Notes: generated by a model not told the origin, from the letters alone. Numbered from the stretch's first letter, positions 8,066 through 16,569 are shown. The stretch is DNA of 34,974 nt from Pseudomonadota bacterium (GCA_021823875.1 JAKAMD010000001.1:1-34974); one strand, 5' to 3'. Program-made: numbers and translations.

Positions 8066-8787
8066 ATCACCGCCATTTTCTGCAGGCCAACCAGCTTCTC
8101 CACGCCTTTGCGTGCGAGCGCCAGGAGCGCCAGGAACTGATCTTCGCTAAACGGGTCCTTCTCGGCGGTGGCCTGGATTTCCACGATCTGGCCGCCGCCG
8201 GTCAGCACGAAATTGGCATCGGTGTCGGCCTGCGAATCCTCGGCGTAATCGAGATCGAGCACGGCGGTGCCGCTGTACACGCCGCAGGACACCGCCGCGA
8301 TATGGTCGCGCAGCACGCCGCCATGCACCGCGGTCTTGAACATGTCGCGCGCCGCCATCCAGCCGAAGCAATCGGCGAGCGCCACCCAGGCCCCGGTGAT
8401 GGACGCGGTACGGGTGCCGCCGTCGGCCTGGATCACGTCGCAATCGATTGTGATCTGCCGCTCACCCAGCGCGACCAGGTCGATCACCGAGCGCAAGCTG
8501 CGCCCGATCAGCCGCTGAATTTCGATCGTGCGGCCGCCCTGCTTGCCGGCGCTGGCCTCGCGCCGGGTGCGCTCCGAGGTCGCGCGCGGCAGCATGCCGT
8601 ATTCGGCGGTGACCCAGCCGCGGCCCTGGCCTTTCAGCCAGGGCGGTAGCCGTTCTTCCAGGCTGGCGGTCACCAAGACATGGGTGTCGCCGAATTTCAC
8701 GAAGCAGGACCCCTCGGCGTATTTGACGACACCGCGTTCCAGCGAAACGGGGCGTAACTCATCGACTTCTCGGCGGCTTGGCCGCAT
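8062..8787 (-). CDS. rph: Ribonuclease PH
   Basis: RNase PH is a phosphate-dependent 3'-5' exoribonuclease that trims tRNA 3' ends. With the ATG at 8787 it has 241 residues, as usual. It begins MRPSRREVDELRPVSLERG and contains AEGSCFVKFGDTHVLVTASLEE, RGWVTAEYGMLPRAT, RTIEIQRLIGRSLRSVIDL, ITIDCDVIQADGGTRTASITGAW and, near the end, GGGQIVEIQATAEKDPFSE. The frame runs upstream to 8913, but that extension crosses the intergenic inverted repeat at 8811-8854 and has no homology, so it was dropped. It is first in rph-rdgB(-hemW) and is divergent from hrcA. Confidence 0.96.
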   Translation of the reverse strand: MRPSRREVDELRPVSLERGVVKYAEGSCFVKFGDTHVLVTASLEERLPPWLKGQGRGWVTAEYGMLPRATSERTRREASAGKQGGRTIEIQRLIGRSLRSVIDLVALGERQITIDCDVIQADGGTRTASITGAWVALADCFGWMAARDMFKTAVHGGVLRDHIAAVSCGVYSGTAVLDLDYAEDSQADTDANFVLTGGGQIVEIQATAEKDPFSEDQFLALLALARKGVEKLVGLQKMAVM

Positions 8788-8810
8788 CGGGCGTGATCCT
8801 CTGGCTTTTT

Positions 8811-8854
8811 CTTGTTCGGGCGGACACCATAACCATATGTCCGGCTTGAACAAG
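8811..8854. promoter_or_regulatory. Long inverted repeat with possible heat-shock promoter between rph and hrcA
   Basis: Two arms, 8811-8826 and 8838-8854, are near-perfect inverted copies (CTTGTTC at both outer ends, GGACA/TGTCC inside) around an 11-base centre. Each outer end gives CTTG, the -35 core of RpoH (sigma-32) promoters. Toward hrcA, CTTGTT at 8811 is followed at suitable distance by ACCATAT at 8832-8838, like a sigma-32 -10 (CCCATNT). The classical CIRCE operator (TTAGCACTC-N9-GAGTGCTAA) is absent. It could be a bidirectional promoter, an operator, or both; the promoter reading is inference. Confidence 0.5.
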
Positions 8855-8901
8855 ACCGGCGCAATGGTCAAATCTTGGCTGGTTAGGAGGAAAGGCGCCT
8901 T

Positions 8902-9990
8902 ATGGCCTCGCACGACGTCCCGATCGGTTCGACGCAGGTGAGCCTCGCCGCGCTCAATGAGCGTTCGCGCGAGATTTTCCGCCAGATCGTCGAGAGCTAT
9001 CTCGCCACCGGCGAGCCAGTCGGCTCACGCAATCTCGCGCGCATTCTGCCGATTACGCTGTCGTCGGCCTCGGTGCGCAACGTCATGTCCGACCTTGAGC
9101 AGCTCGGCCTGATCTACGCGCCGCATACCTCGGCGGGGCGGCTGCCGACCGAACTGGGCCTGCGCTTCTTCGTCGACGCGCTGATGGAGATTGGCGATCT
9201 GACCGAGGGCGACCGCCGCAACATTGAGGCGCAGGTGGCGGCCGCCGGCACCGGCAAATCGCTGGAGACTATCCTCACCGAAGCCTCACAGATGCTCTCA
9301 GGGCTGACCCGCTCGGCCTCCATCGTGCTCACCACCAAGAGCAATGTGCGGCTCAAACATATCGAATTCGTGCGGCTGGATCCGGAGCGCGCGCTCGCCG
9401 TGCTGGTCGATGAAAGCGGCCAGGTCGAGAACCGGGTGCTCAATATCCCGGCCGGCTTGCCGTCGTCGGCGCTGGTCGAGGCCGGCAATTTCCTAAACGC
9501 GCGCATCCGCGGCAAGACCCTGGCCGAATTGCGCAACGAGATCGAGACCGCGGTCAAGGAAGGCCAGGCTGAACTCGATCAGCTCACCCAGAAGGTCATC
9601 GCCAACGGCTTCGCGAGCTGGTCGGGCGGCGACAGCGAGGGCGAGCGCCAGCTGATCGTGCGCGGCCACGCCAATCTATTGGAAGACTTGCACGCGCTGG
9701 AAGACATTGAACGGGTACGCTCGTTGTTCGATGCGCTGGAGGCCAAGCGCGGGGTGATCGATCTGCTCGGCCGCGCCGAGCGCGGCGAGGGCGTGCGCAT
9801 CTTCATCGGCTCGGAGAACAAGCTGTTCTCGCTGTCCGGCTCCTCCACCATCGTGGCGCCCTATCGCGACAGCAAGGGCAGCATCGTCGGTGTACTCGGG
9901 GTGATCGGTCCGACCCGACTGAATTACGCCCGCGTCATCCCCATGGTCGATTACACCGCGCGGGTGGTTAGCCGGCTGCTTTCGACCTGA
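8902..9990 (+). CDS. hrcA: Heat-inducible transcription repressor HrcA
   Basis: HrcA is a dimeric repressor that binds CIRCE operators, usually before groESL, and needs GroEL to stay active. This 362-residue protein has the N-terminal winged-helix domain (about 12-85: LNERSREIFRQIVESYLATG, GSRNLARILPITLSSASVRN, MSDLEQLGLIYAPHTSAGRL) and then the GAF-like domain with its inserted region (RIFIGSENKLFSLSGSSTIV and VIGPTRLNYARVIPMVDYTA near the end). AGGAGG lies at 8885-8890. It is divergent from rph and is followed by grpE after 146 bp. No CIRCE site is visible in this window, so its targets are probably elsewhere (groESL). Confidence 0.97.
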   Translation: MASHDVPIGSTQVSLAALNERSREIFRQIVESYLATGEPVGSRNLARILPITLSSASVRNVMSDLEQLGLIYAPHTSAGRLPTELGLRFFVDALMEIGDLTEGDRRNIEAQVAAAGTGKSLETILTEASQMLSGLTRSASIVLTTKSNVRLKHIEFVRLDPERALAVLVDESGQVENRVLNIPAGLPSSALVEAGNFLNARIRGKTLAELRNEIETAVKEGQAELDQLTQKVIANGFASWSGGDSEGERQLIVRGHANLLEDLHALEDIERVRSLFDALEAKRGVIDLLGRAERGEGVRIFIGSENKLFSLSGSSTIVAPYRDSKGSIVGVLGVIGPTRLNYARVIPMVDYTARVVSRLLST

Positions 9991-10070
9991 TGGGGCGCGG
10001 CCGGCCCGGAATACCGGATTCCATCCTCGTTCTTGCCCCGGATCGGTTCTCGCGGAGCCCGCGCTGAAAG

Positions 10071-10099
10071 CTTGATTTTTCGGCTCCGAGCCCTGATAT
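10071..10099 (+). promoter_or_regulatory. Candidate RpoH-type promoter before grpE
   Basis: CTTGATTTTT at 10071 could be a sigma-32 -35 element, followed after about 17 bases by CCTGATAT (10092-10099), a partial match to the alphaproteobacterial -10 CYTATNT. It lies 38 bases before the grpE ATG. The match is weaker than that before dnaK, so this is a tentative call. The region before it (about 10000-10030) contains a degenerate GC-rich palindrome. Confidence 0.4.
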
Positions 10100-10136
10100 C
10101 CGGGGCGAACCGTTATTCGCAAATGGATTGAACACG

Positions 10137-10757
10137 ATGACCGACCAGACCGCACGCCCGGCCACGGAGGCGCCCACCGAGGCCGAAAACGCTACGGTCC
10201 CGCCGGAAGGGCAGCAGGCGGCCGCACCGGCAACGCCGCCCGATCCGCTCGCCGAGGCCCAGCGCGAAGCGACCGAATTCAAGGACAAGCTGCTGCGCAC
10301 ACTGGCCGAGATGGAGAACCTGCGGAAACGCACCGCACGCGAGATCGCCGATGCGCGCACCTACAGCATCACCGGCTTCGCCCGCGAGGTGCTGGCGGTG
10401 GCCGACAACATGCAGCGTGCGCTCGACGCGGTGGGGCCGGAGCTGCGCGAGAGCGGCGATGCCAAGGTGAAGTCGCTGATCGAAGGTGTCGAACTGACCG
10501 AGCGCGAATTGCTCAAGGCGCTGGAGAAGCACGGCGTGAAGAAGTTCTCGCCGGAAGGCCAGAAGTTCGATCCCAATGTGCATCAGGCCATGTTCGAAAT
10601 GGAGCATCCCGAACTGCCGCCTGGTCATGTCGCGCTGGTCATGCAGGCCGGCTACATGCTCGGCGATCGCGTGCTGCGTCCGGCCATGGTCGGCGTGGTG
10701 AAGGCGCCACCGAAGCCGCAACCGGCTTCTGCCAACGGCAACGCGAGCGATGCCTGA
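10137..10757 (+). CDS. grpE: Nucleotide exchange factor GrpE
   Basis: GrpE releases ADP from DnaK and so drives the chaperone cycle. The protein has about 206 residues: a disordered Ala/Pro/Glu-rich N-terminus (about 1-45), a long coiled-coil helix (REATEFKDKLLRTLAEMENL, RKRTAREIADARTYSI), and the C-terminal four-helix and beta domain (GVELTERELLKALEKHGVKK, GQKFDPNVHQAMFEME, PGHVALVMQAGYMLGDRVLR, PAMVGVVKA). ATG 10137 is preferred; an in-frame TTG at 10128 would add three residues. It follows hrcA, but its partners dnaK and dnaJ lie 6 kb further on, separated by unrelated envelope genes. Confidence 0.97.
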   Translation: MTDQTARPATEAPTEAENATVPPEGQQAAAPATPPDPLAEAQREATEFKDKLLRTLAEMENLRKRTAREIADARTYSITGFAREVLAVADNMQRALDAVGPELRESGDAKVKSLIEGVELTERELLKALEKHGVKKFSPEGQKFDPNVHQAMFEMEHPELPPGHVALVMQAGYMLGDRVLRPAMVGVVKAPPKPQPASANGNASDA

Positions 10758-11049
10758 GCGGCCGCGATCCGGCTAGCTTGAATTTGTCGCAAGCCCGCTT
10801 TCTCGATTGGAACGAGTCTCGAATGAATGCGAAATCGTCGTGCCAAACGGCGCGCGATCGCGAATGCCGTCAGCGCGTTAAAAGCGATCCCTTCATTGGA
10901 ATAATTTGAAGACGCTTTCGCCGGCGCCAATTTGCCCACCGAAGTTACATTGGACTAATTACAAGTTATTGATTTTTCGTCGTTTTTCGTTGACGGCGGG
11001 ATTTTACCACATCAATCCTGCGGCTCGTTTCGTTGCCGCGGGAGAGATC
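10758..11049. other. Non-coding stretch after grpE
   Basis: About 290 bases with no convincing gene. The right part (roughly 10890-11000) is clearly more AT-rich than its surroundings, including the run GTTATTGATTTTTCG, and probably carries the promoter of the small secreted protein at 11050. I see no clear rho-independent terminator for grpE. Confidence 0.5.
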
Positions 11050-11322
11050 ATGTCAATGTCCAGTATCATCCGCGTGCGATTTGATGCGCGTATCGCGAAA
11101 GTATGTTCGGCGATTTTTGCGCTCGGGATCATTGTCATTGCGACGCCGTCTGCGCAGGCCGACGTCGCTTACCGACGGCGCCCAAAACTACAAGCCTTGC
11201 AAGCCGCCCGAATCAAGTCGCGCCGCGGTTGGGAAGCGGCCGAGCGCTGGCCGCTGTTCAATCCGGCAGCGCATAACGCGCATTTCGTTGCGCTGAAACG
11301 CCTCGTCGAACTGGCGAAATAA
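11050..11322 (+). CDS. Small secreted hypothetical protein (90 aa)
   Basis: A 90-residue protein with a clear signal peptide: positively charged start (IIRVRFDARIAK), hydrophobic core (VCSAIFALGIIVIATP) and a likely cleavage site after SAQA. The mature part is about 55 residues, basic and rich in Ala and Arg, with several aromatic residues near the end (GWEAAERWPLFNPA). No cysteine occurs in the mature part and I recognise no domain. The start ATG 11050 has GGGAGA 5 bases ahead; the frame is open upstream to 10906, but that extension would hide the signal peptide. It precedes an OprB-type porin gene by 50 bp in the same direction, so the two may be co-transcribed. Function unknown. Confidence 0.7.
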   Translation: MSMSSIIRVRFDARIAKVCSAIFALGIIVIATPSAQADVAYRRRPKLQALQAARIKSRRGWEAAERWPLFNPAAHNAHFVALKRLVELAK

Positions 11323-11372
11323 GCCACTTTCCCGGACGGAAGTAATGGTAATAGTGACAAGAAAGGGACGTC

Positions 11373-12755
11373 ATGCGGGGCGTTAAGCATAGTCGGAGCG
11401 CGGGGTGTTTTGTCCTGGCCTTGGCCGCTGCGGCAGGCGTCTGTGCCAGCGGCGCGCGGGCGGCGGACAAGCCGCTGTCGATCTGGGGCCAGCCGACGCT
11501 AACCGGCGATTGGGGCGGCGCCCGCACCGCACTGAAGGACAAGGGCGTTGACGTCTCGCTCAATTACATCGGCGAAGTCTTCGGCGTGCTGTCGGGCGGC
11601 GTCGAGTGGCGTTCGAGTTACGAAGGCCGGTTGGAATTCTCCGTCGACACCGATCTCGAAAAGCTGATTGGCTGGAAGGGCGGCACCACCCATCTTACGG
11701 TCTTCCAGATCCACAACAGCGGTCACGACGTCGTCGAGAACGCCGGCAGCATTTCCGATCCCAGCAATATCGACGCGCTGCCGACCACGCGGCTGTTCAC
11801 CGCCTGGTTCGAACAAAACATCAATGACCGTGTCTCGCTGCGCCTCGGCCAACTCGCCGCCGATGACGAGTTCATCGGCAGCCCGACCGCTGGCGGCTTG
11901 CTCAACGGCACCTTCGGCTGGGCCGACGTGCTTGCCGCCAATATGACCAATGGCGGGCCGGCCTATCCGCTCGCCACGCCGGGCGCGCGGCTCGCAGTCA
12001 AACCGACCGATGAATTGACAGTGCTGACCGCGGTCTTTTCCGGCGATCCCGCCGGCCAGGACTGCTCCGGCGATTCGCAGAGGTGCAATCGGCACGGCAC
12101 CAGCTTCAGCTTTGCCGGTGGCGCGCTGTGGATGGGCGAAATGCAATACGCCATCAATCAGGGCAAGGGCGCTATCGGACTGCCGGGCGTCTACAAGCTC
12201 GGTGGCTGGTACGCGACCACGGATTTTGCCGATCAGCATTACGGCATTGATGGTACGGGCGCACGTGTTTCGCTCGGGGTCGATCCGGGCGCCGATCCGG
12301 TTCAGCATCGCGGCAACTGGGGCATCTACGGCGTCGCCGACCAGATGGTGTTGCGCGCCGGCGAGCGCAGCCTCAATCTGTTTCTGCGCGGCGGTCTGGC
12401 GCCGGCCGATCGCAATTTGATCTCCTATTATGTGGACGGTGGCGCTGGCTTCACCGGCCTGCTGCCCGAACGCCCCCATGATGTGCTCACTTTCGGCGTC
12501 GCATATGCCAAGGTCAGCCGTGATGCGGTCGCTGCAGATCAGGATGCGTTTGCAGTGGCGCTGCTCCATCCGATCCGCGATTACGAGCTGGTACTTGAAG
12601 TGAGCTATGCGGCGCAGATCGCGCGCTGGTGGACCATACAGCCTGACTTGCAGGTGATCGTGCACCCGGGTGGCCATGTAGCCGACCCGAACGATGTGAC
12701 GAAAACGGTCGATACTGCTGTGATCGCCGGTATCCGCAGCACCATCAAATTCTAA
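11373..12755 (+). CDS. OprB-family carbohydrate-selective porin
   Basis: A 460-residue outer-membrane protein. The signal peptide ends near ASGARAAD. The mature N-terminus WGQPTLTGDWGGARTALKDK followed by GVDVSLNYIGEVFG is the hallmark of the OprB family, which forms beta-barrels for passive uptake of glucose and other sugars. The rest alternates amphipathic beta-strands (FTAWFEQNINDRVSLRLGQL, LTVLTAVFSGDPAG, GNWGIYGVADQMVL, DYELVLEVSYAAQIARWWTI) and ends in the phenylalanine expected of an outer-membrane barrel (GIRSTIKF). AAAGGGA lies just before the ATG. No sugar ABC transporter or sugar-catabolic gene is adjacent, so the substrate cannot be inferred. It is convergent with the gene at 12763, with only 7 bases between them. 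Confidence 0.9.
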   Translation: MRGVKHSRSAGCFVLALAAAAGVCASGARAADKPLSIWGQPTLTGDWGGARTALKDKGVDVSLNYIGEVFGVLSGGVEWRSSYEGRLEFSVDTDLEKLIGWKGGTTHLTVFQIHNSGHDVVENAGSISDPSNIDALPTTRLFTAWFEQNINDRVSLRLGQLAADDEFIGSPTAGGLLNGTFGWADVLAANMTNGGPAYPLATPGARLAVKPTDELTVLTAVFSGDPAGQDCSGDSQRCNRHGTSFSFAGGALWMGEMQYAINQGKGAIGLPGVYKLGGWYATTDFADQHYGIDGTGARVSLGVDPGADPVQHRGNWGIYGVADQMVLRAGERSLNLFLRGGLAPADRNLISYYVDGGAGFTGLLPERPHDVLTFGVAYAKVSRDAVAADQDAFAVALLHPIRDYELVLEVSYAAQIARWWTIQPDLQVIVHPGGHVADPNDVTKTVDTAVIAGIRSTIKF

Positions 12756-12762
12756 ACCACTC

Positions 12763-13710
12763 TCACTTCAACTCGATGCCGTCACGCAGTTCGCGGAAGC
12801 GGTTGAACACTGCATCGAATTCCGTTTTGGGAGCGATGGCGACGATACGCAGGAAGCCGCCGCCAGTGCCGGCAAAGCGCAGCCACTGCACCAGCGCGAT
12901 CGGCTCGCCCTTGGGACCAACGGCGTCCGCCCTGATTTCGTAGCCGGGCCAGCCGCCGATGCGCATCGATTCCCCCGAGGTTAGCTTCAGATCGCGCAGC
13001 GGTGCGCGGATGACCAGATCGCGCGCGAAACGGCCGCGATCGGCCACTTGTTCGGGCGCGCCGCGCCCAATGCTGATGATCGCGTAGGGCCGCTCGCCGC
13101 GATCCGCGCTTTCGTCGTCGGCGACCACAACACCATCCGGCGATACCCTGACCACATGGAAGCCCGCCATGGCGGTGAGCTTGAATGGCAGCAGCCCCAG
13201 CAGTTCCTGTAGCGGCACTTTACGGAAAGTGACACTCGCCAGCATCTTGCGCACGGCTGCGTCGGGATAGAGCGTGCGCGCCGCTTCCGGCACATCGACG
13301 CGGATCAGCGCTGTGAGGTTGGGCACGGCGACAGCGGCGGCGCTGGCGACCAGGAACCAGCGCTGCGTGGGGATGCCGTTGTCCCGGGCTTTGCCGCTGA
13401 CCAGCATGCCGACGCCGCTGGCGAAGATGAAGCTCTCGTGTTTCGCGTCGGTCAGGCCCTGCTGGTTCTGGGCGATGGCCGAGCGCATGATCTTGTCGTA
13501 GGCGGCCGACGGCAGCTCCAGGATGGTAACCGCGACATGGTGCTCGCTGTCCTCGAAACCGGGAAAGCGCCGGCTCGGGATGAGATCGCCGGTCGGCTCG
13601 AGCCCTACACGAAGCCCGGGCGGAAACACCGTGGTTGCTGCGGCGCTGGCGTCAAGTGCCAGCAAGCCAAACACTGTGATGGCGGCCGCAGCGCAAAATG
13701 TGCGGAACAT
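12763..13710 (-). CDS. Secreted hypothetical protein (315 aa)
   Basis: A periplasmic or secreted protein of about 315 residues. It has a signal peptide (MFRTFCAAAAITVFGLLALD, cleavage near ASAAA). The mature part begins TTVFPPGLRVGLEPTGDLIP with SRRFPGFEDSEHHVAVTILE, then two regions of alternating strands and helices (about 20-160 and 165-315), which hint at a duplicated fold like that of lipid-binding or PsbP/DUF1795-type proteins. That resemblance is weak and I do not name a family. The ATG at 13710 has AAGG 5 bases ahead; a GTG at 13716 is possible. It is convergent with the porin and shares its direction with the methyltransferase at 13845. Confidence 0.72.
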   Translation of the reverse strand: MFRTFCAAAAITVFGLLALDASAAATTVFPPGLRVGLEPTGDLIPSRRFPGFEDSEHHVAVTILELPSAAYDKIMRSAIAQNQQGLTDAKHESFIFASGVGMLVSGKARDNGIPTQRWFLVASAAAVAVPNLTALIRVDVPEAARTLYPDAAVRKMLASVTFRKVPLQELLGLLPFKLTAMAGFHVVRVSPDGVVVADDESADRGERPYAIISIGRGAPEQVADRGRFARDLVIRAPLRDLKLTSGESMRIGGWPGYEIRADAVGPKGEPIALVQWLRFAGTGGGFLRIVAIAPKTEFDAVFNRFRELRDGIELK

Positions 13711-13844
13711 GATCACCTTCTAACCAACGAGAGCGGCAGGCTGGCACCCTGCCGGCCGATTTGGACTTCTTTCGGACCTTGGTTCATTGCGGCAGCTGGA
13801 ATGAATTTATACGCCCTGCGCTGCCGCGCCGCGACTGTTGTCGC

Positions 13845-14582
13845 TCAGAAAATTCCCGGAATCAGGCGGTAATGCACGCGCGCAGCGAATGCCTGGTAAC
13901 CGGGGTCCTGCGTGAGCACGCGCTCTTCCCGAAGGATGCGCACGATCTGCATCGTCAGCGCCATCGCATAGAAGAGGGCATTCATGGCCGAAGGCATTGC
14001 CAGCAGGAAGCCGACATGCGTCGTGGTGTAGCCCGCATACATGGGATGACGCAGGAACCGGTACGGACCCATGACCTTGACGCCGCGATTGGCGGCGACG
14101 ATGCCAAAGGAGCGCCCGAGCACCAGTTTCGCGGCAATTTGGAGCAAGATGCCCGCGCTCATCAAGCTCAAGCAAACGACGACGGGGACAAGTGGCGTGA
14201 CATCGGCTGGCCCCACCAGCATCGGAAATATGGTCCCCAGGATTCCGAAACACCAGTCCGTTGGCCATTGCGACAGCGTGACTGAAGGCGCGCGCAAGAC
14301 GATATAGACGAATGGCAGCGTCTCGCTGACGATCAATAAGAGCAGGATGATCCGGGGTGTGTCGGAAGCGCCCGTGAGCATGCGAAAGGCGAAGCTGAAG
14401 AACACCGCGGCAACGAACAGGCGCTCGCACAGACCGAGCATCAGTGCCTTGGGTGTCAGTCCCTCTGTTCCCGGACCGGCGATCCGCCAGGCGGCGCCCC
14501 ACTCGGCGATCGCGTGTTTTGCTCGCGCAACCAAGCCACGCTCGCGAGCGGCGGGCAGGATCGGATCCCTATTTGAATCCAT
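13845..14582 (-). CDS. Membrane-bound methyltransferase of the ICMT/PEMT-like family
   Basis: A 245-residue integral membrane protein with about five to six hydrophobic segments (LFVAAVFFSFAFRML, IILLLLIVSETLPFVYIVL, FGILGTIFPMLVG, VVVCLSLMSAGILLQIAA, HVGFLLAMPSAMNALFYAMA). The C-terminal half carries the signature of isoprenylcysteine-carboxyl-methyltransferase-like and phospholipid-methyltransferase enzymes: VKVMGPYRFLRHPMYAGYTT, then REERVLTQDPGYQAFAARVH ending YRLIPGIF. These residues bind S-adenosylmethionine. Bacterial members act on lipids or quinone-like substrates, but the target here is unknown. The N-terminal cytoplasmic tail (about 45 residues) is longer than in many members. It stands alone with its own upstream region. 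Confidence 0.85.
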   Translation of the reverse strand: MDSNRDPILPAARERGLVARAKHAIAEWGAAWRIAGPGTEGLTPKALMLGLCERLFVAAVFFSFAFRMLTGASDTPRIILLLLIVSETLPFVYIVLRAPSVTLSQWPTDWCFGILGTIFPMLVGPADVTPLVPVVVCLSLMSAGILLQIAAKLVLGRSFGIVAANRGVKVMGPYRFLRHPMYAGYTTTHVGFLLAMPSAMNALFYAMALTMQIVRILREERVLTQDPGYQAFAARVHYRLIPGIF

Positions 14583-14970
14583 CGACAGCAGGGCCTTTGT
14601 GGTGTTGCGCCTATCCGTGCCGTTGCGTGAACGCGCGTGAACCTTAAAGTCCCGCGCCTTACCGCTAAGTTAAGGTGATAAATCGGCTTGTATTGGCTCT
14701 GCGATGGCATCGTCGTATCCATTAAATTTGGCCGACGATTTGAGCTTTCTATCGGTCGCGCCGCGGGGGAAAGAGCCTGTTAATGCGGCCCCGATAAATT
14801 TATCAGGAATTATCGATGAGAGGCTGGGCATCACAATGCTAGGCGTGGCCGACGATCGGTCCCTAGTGGTTGTTCTAAGGATCCAATTCCAGCAGGTCGA
14901 CGCCTATGTACCATCGTGACGGACCGGCCAACGCGATCTGTGCCGTCGAGGGCAGCGCGCCGCTCGTGTC
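14583..14970. other. Intergenic region of about 390 bases with a doubtful short frame
   Basis: This stretch between two divergent membrane-protein genes has no secure gene. A small inverted repeat CCTTA/TAAGG lies near 14660-14677. A frame at 14704-14919 (71 residues) has no ribosome-binding site and no recognised domain. It does contain DERLGITML, which recalls DESWGLTMA of the GT-C protein downstream; at DNA level 14813-14838 matches 15113-15138 at 21 of 26 positions, exactly 300 bases apart and in the same frame. This may be a remnant of a duplicated gene or a coincidence. Confidence 0.45.
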
Positions 14971-16512
14971 ATGCCGCACGAGCTGTCGGCCCTCACCATG
15001 AAATCGCTCTCACTCTCATCCGGCGCTGAACGGCTGTCGCTGCCGCGATGGCTGCCGCTGCTTCTCATCGTTGGAATCGCGATCGCTATTCGATCCGTCG
15101 TCCTGACCAATCTCGATGAGAGCTGGGGTCTCACAATGGCGGAAAAAGTTCTCGATGGGCAGCGGCTTTATGTCGATATCTTCGAGATCAATCCGCCCGC
15201 CACCATGTTCCTCTATATCGTGCCGGCGCTTTTGGGGCGGCTGTCGGGGCTGCCGGCGGAAATTTTCGTCGATACTCTGGTATTCCTGGCGTCGGGATTG
15301 AGCCTATGGCTTGCGAGCCGAATTCTGCAGCGCGCCGGTACGGCTGATGACGACGACTGGACGTTGATCAGCGTGACTACGGCCGCGCTCTTGATCCTGC
15401 CGGCGCATGCTTTCGGCGAGCGTGAGCACATCGCACTGATCGCGTTCATTCCAATTCTCGCGGTCGCGGCCGTGCGCGCGCAGGGAAAGACGCCGGACTG
15501 GTCGATGGCGATCGTCGCCGGTATCGGTGGCGGTATCACCGCAATAATCAAGCCACATTTTGCTGTGCCGATCATTTGCGCAGCGACGGTCGCCGCGGTG
15601 CAGGTGCGATCCTGGCGTCCCATTTTTGCGTTGGAAAACTGGATCGCGGCATTCATGCTTGCCGCCTATGCCATACTGGTCGTCGTTGCTTATCCGCAGT
15701 TCATCTCCGACATCTTGCCGATTGTGTTGGCGGTCTATGTGCCGCTCCGGCTGCCGCTGCCGACTTTGCTCGTCGATGTCGCCGTGCCCCTTTGGGTGGC
15801 CTCGGTCGTGCTGATCGCGCTGCTCAAATGGCGTACCTTGTTGGCACCCGCCTATTCAGTGCTGCTTGCGGCGTCGACCGGATTCCTGTTGGCCTTTTTG
15901 GCGCAGGGGAAGGGCTGGGCCTATCAATCTTATCCGATGCTGGCGCTTATTCTGATCGCGCTCGCCATCGCCGTCATAGAACAATGGCGGCGGAAGCACG
16001 ACTACGCCGCGGCCGGCCGCTCGGCGCGGCTTACCAGCGGATTGGCGACCAGCTTGATCGTCGGGCTGACCGTTTCCTGGATGAACGTAACAGTCGATCC
16101 CACAGCGGCCGCAGCGACGGTACGCACGATCAAACCGCATCCCAAGATTATGGCGTTCTCGAGCTTCCTATGGACCGGTTTTCCACTGACGCGCATGGTG
16201 GAAGGGATATGGGTCGGCCGTTTTCAATTTCTCTGGATCACGGGCGGAGTGCAGTACCTGCGTCAGCACGAGCCGCTCGATCCGGCCATTGCCCGCCGGC
16301 TTGATGCTTATGTCGCGCGGGAGAAAGCCATGGTTACCGAGGACATTGCCCGCCAAAGGCCGGACGTGATCCTGGTCGACCGCCTGGACCGGCGGATCGA
16401 TTGGATGGCTTGGGCCAATTCCTATCCGCCGCTGGCCGCCGAGATGCGCCATTACAGTCCATACCGCTTGGTTGACGGGATCGAAATCCTGCGCCGGGGC
16501 GCGGACGATTAA
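14971..16512 (+). CDS. Polytopic membrane protein resembling GT-C glycosyltransferases
   Basis: A 513-residue protein with about ten hydrophobic segments and a soluble C-terminal part of about 120 residues. After TM1 (LPLLLIVGIAIAIRSVVL) comes NLDESWGLTMAEKVLDGQRL followed by YVDIFEINPPATMFLYIVPA. An acidic motif in the first periplasmic loop followed by a Pro-Pro helix is typical of GT-C fold enzymes (ArnT/PMT-like), which transfer sugars from polyprenyl-phosphate carriers in the periplasm. The acidic pair is D49-E50. Donor and acceptor are unknown. Neither ATG 14971 nor ATG 14998 has a clear ribosome-binding site. It lies between the methyltransferase and dnaK, in the accessory block that separates grpE and dnaK. 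Confidence 0.75.
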   Translation: MPHELSALTMKSLSLSSGAERLSLPRWLPLLLIVGIAIAIRSVVLTNLDESWGLTMAEKVLDGQRLYVDIFEINPPATMFLYIVPALLGRLSGLPAEIFVDTLVFLASGLSLWLASRILQRAGTADDDDWTLISVTTAALLILPAHAFGEREHIALIAFIPILAVAAVRAQGKTPDWSMAIVAGIGGGITAIIKPHFAVPIICAATVAAVQVRSWRPIFALENWIAAFMLAAYAILVVVAYPQFISDILPIVLAVYVPLRLPLPTLLVDVAVPLWVASVVLIALLKWRTLLAPAYSVLLAASTGFLLAFLAQGKGWAYQSYPMLALILIALAIAVIEQWRRKHDYAAAGRSARLTSGLATSLIVGLTVSWMNVTVDPTAAAATVRTIKPHPKIMAFSSFLWTGFPLTRMVEGIWVGRFQFLWITGGVQYLRQHEPLDPAIARRLDAYVAREKAMVTEDIARQRPDVILVDRLDRRIDWMAWANSYPPLAAEMRHYSPYRLVDGIEILRRGADD

Positions 16513-16569
16513 CCCTCTCGAAAGCCTCCCGGTGTCTCTGCCTTTGGCGTGGGCCGGTTCCCGGGGGGC

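Noticed and set aside
8788..8901. CIRCE operator before hrcA
   Set aside because: The TTAGCACTC-N9-GAGTGCTAA pattern is not present. The inverted repeat found here has a different sequence.
8788..8913. N-terminal extension of ribonuclease PH by 42 residues
   Set aside because: It covers the intergenic inverted repeat and would even overlap hrcA. The conserved N-terminus RPSRREVDELRP begins at 8787.
14704..14919. A 71-residue frame before the GT-C gene
   Set aside because: It has no ribosome-binding site and no domain. It is kept only as a note in the intergenic entry and as a low-interest finding.
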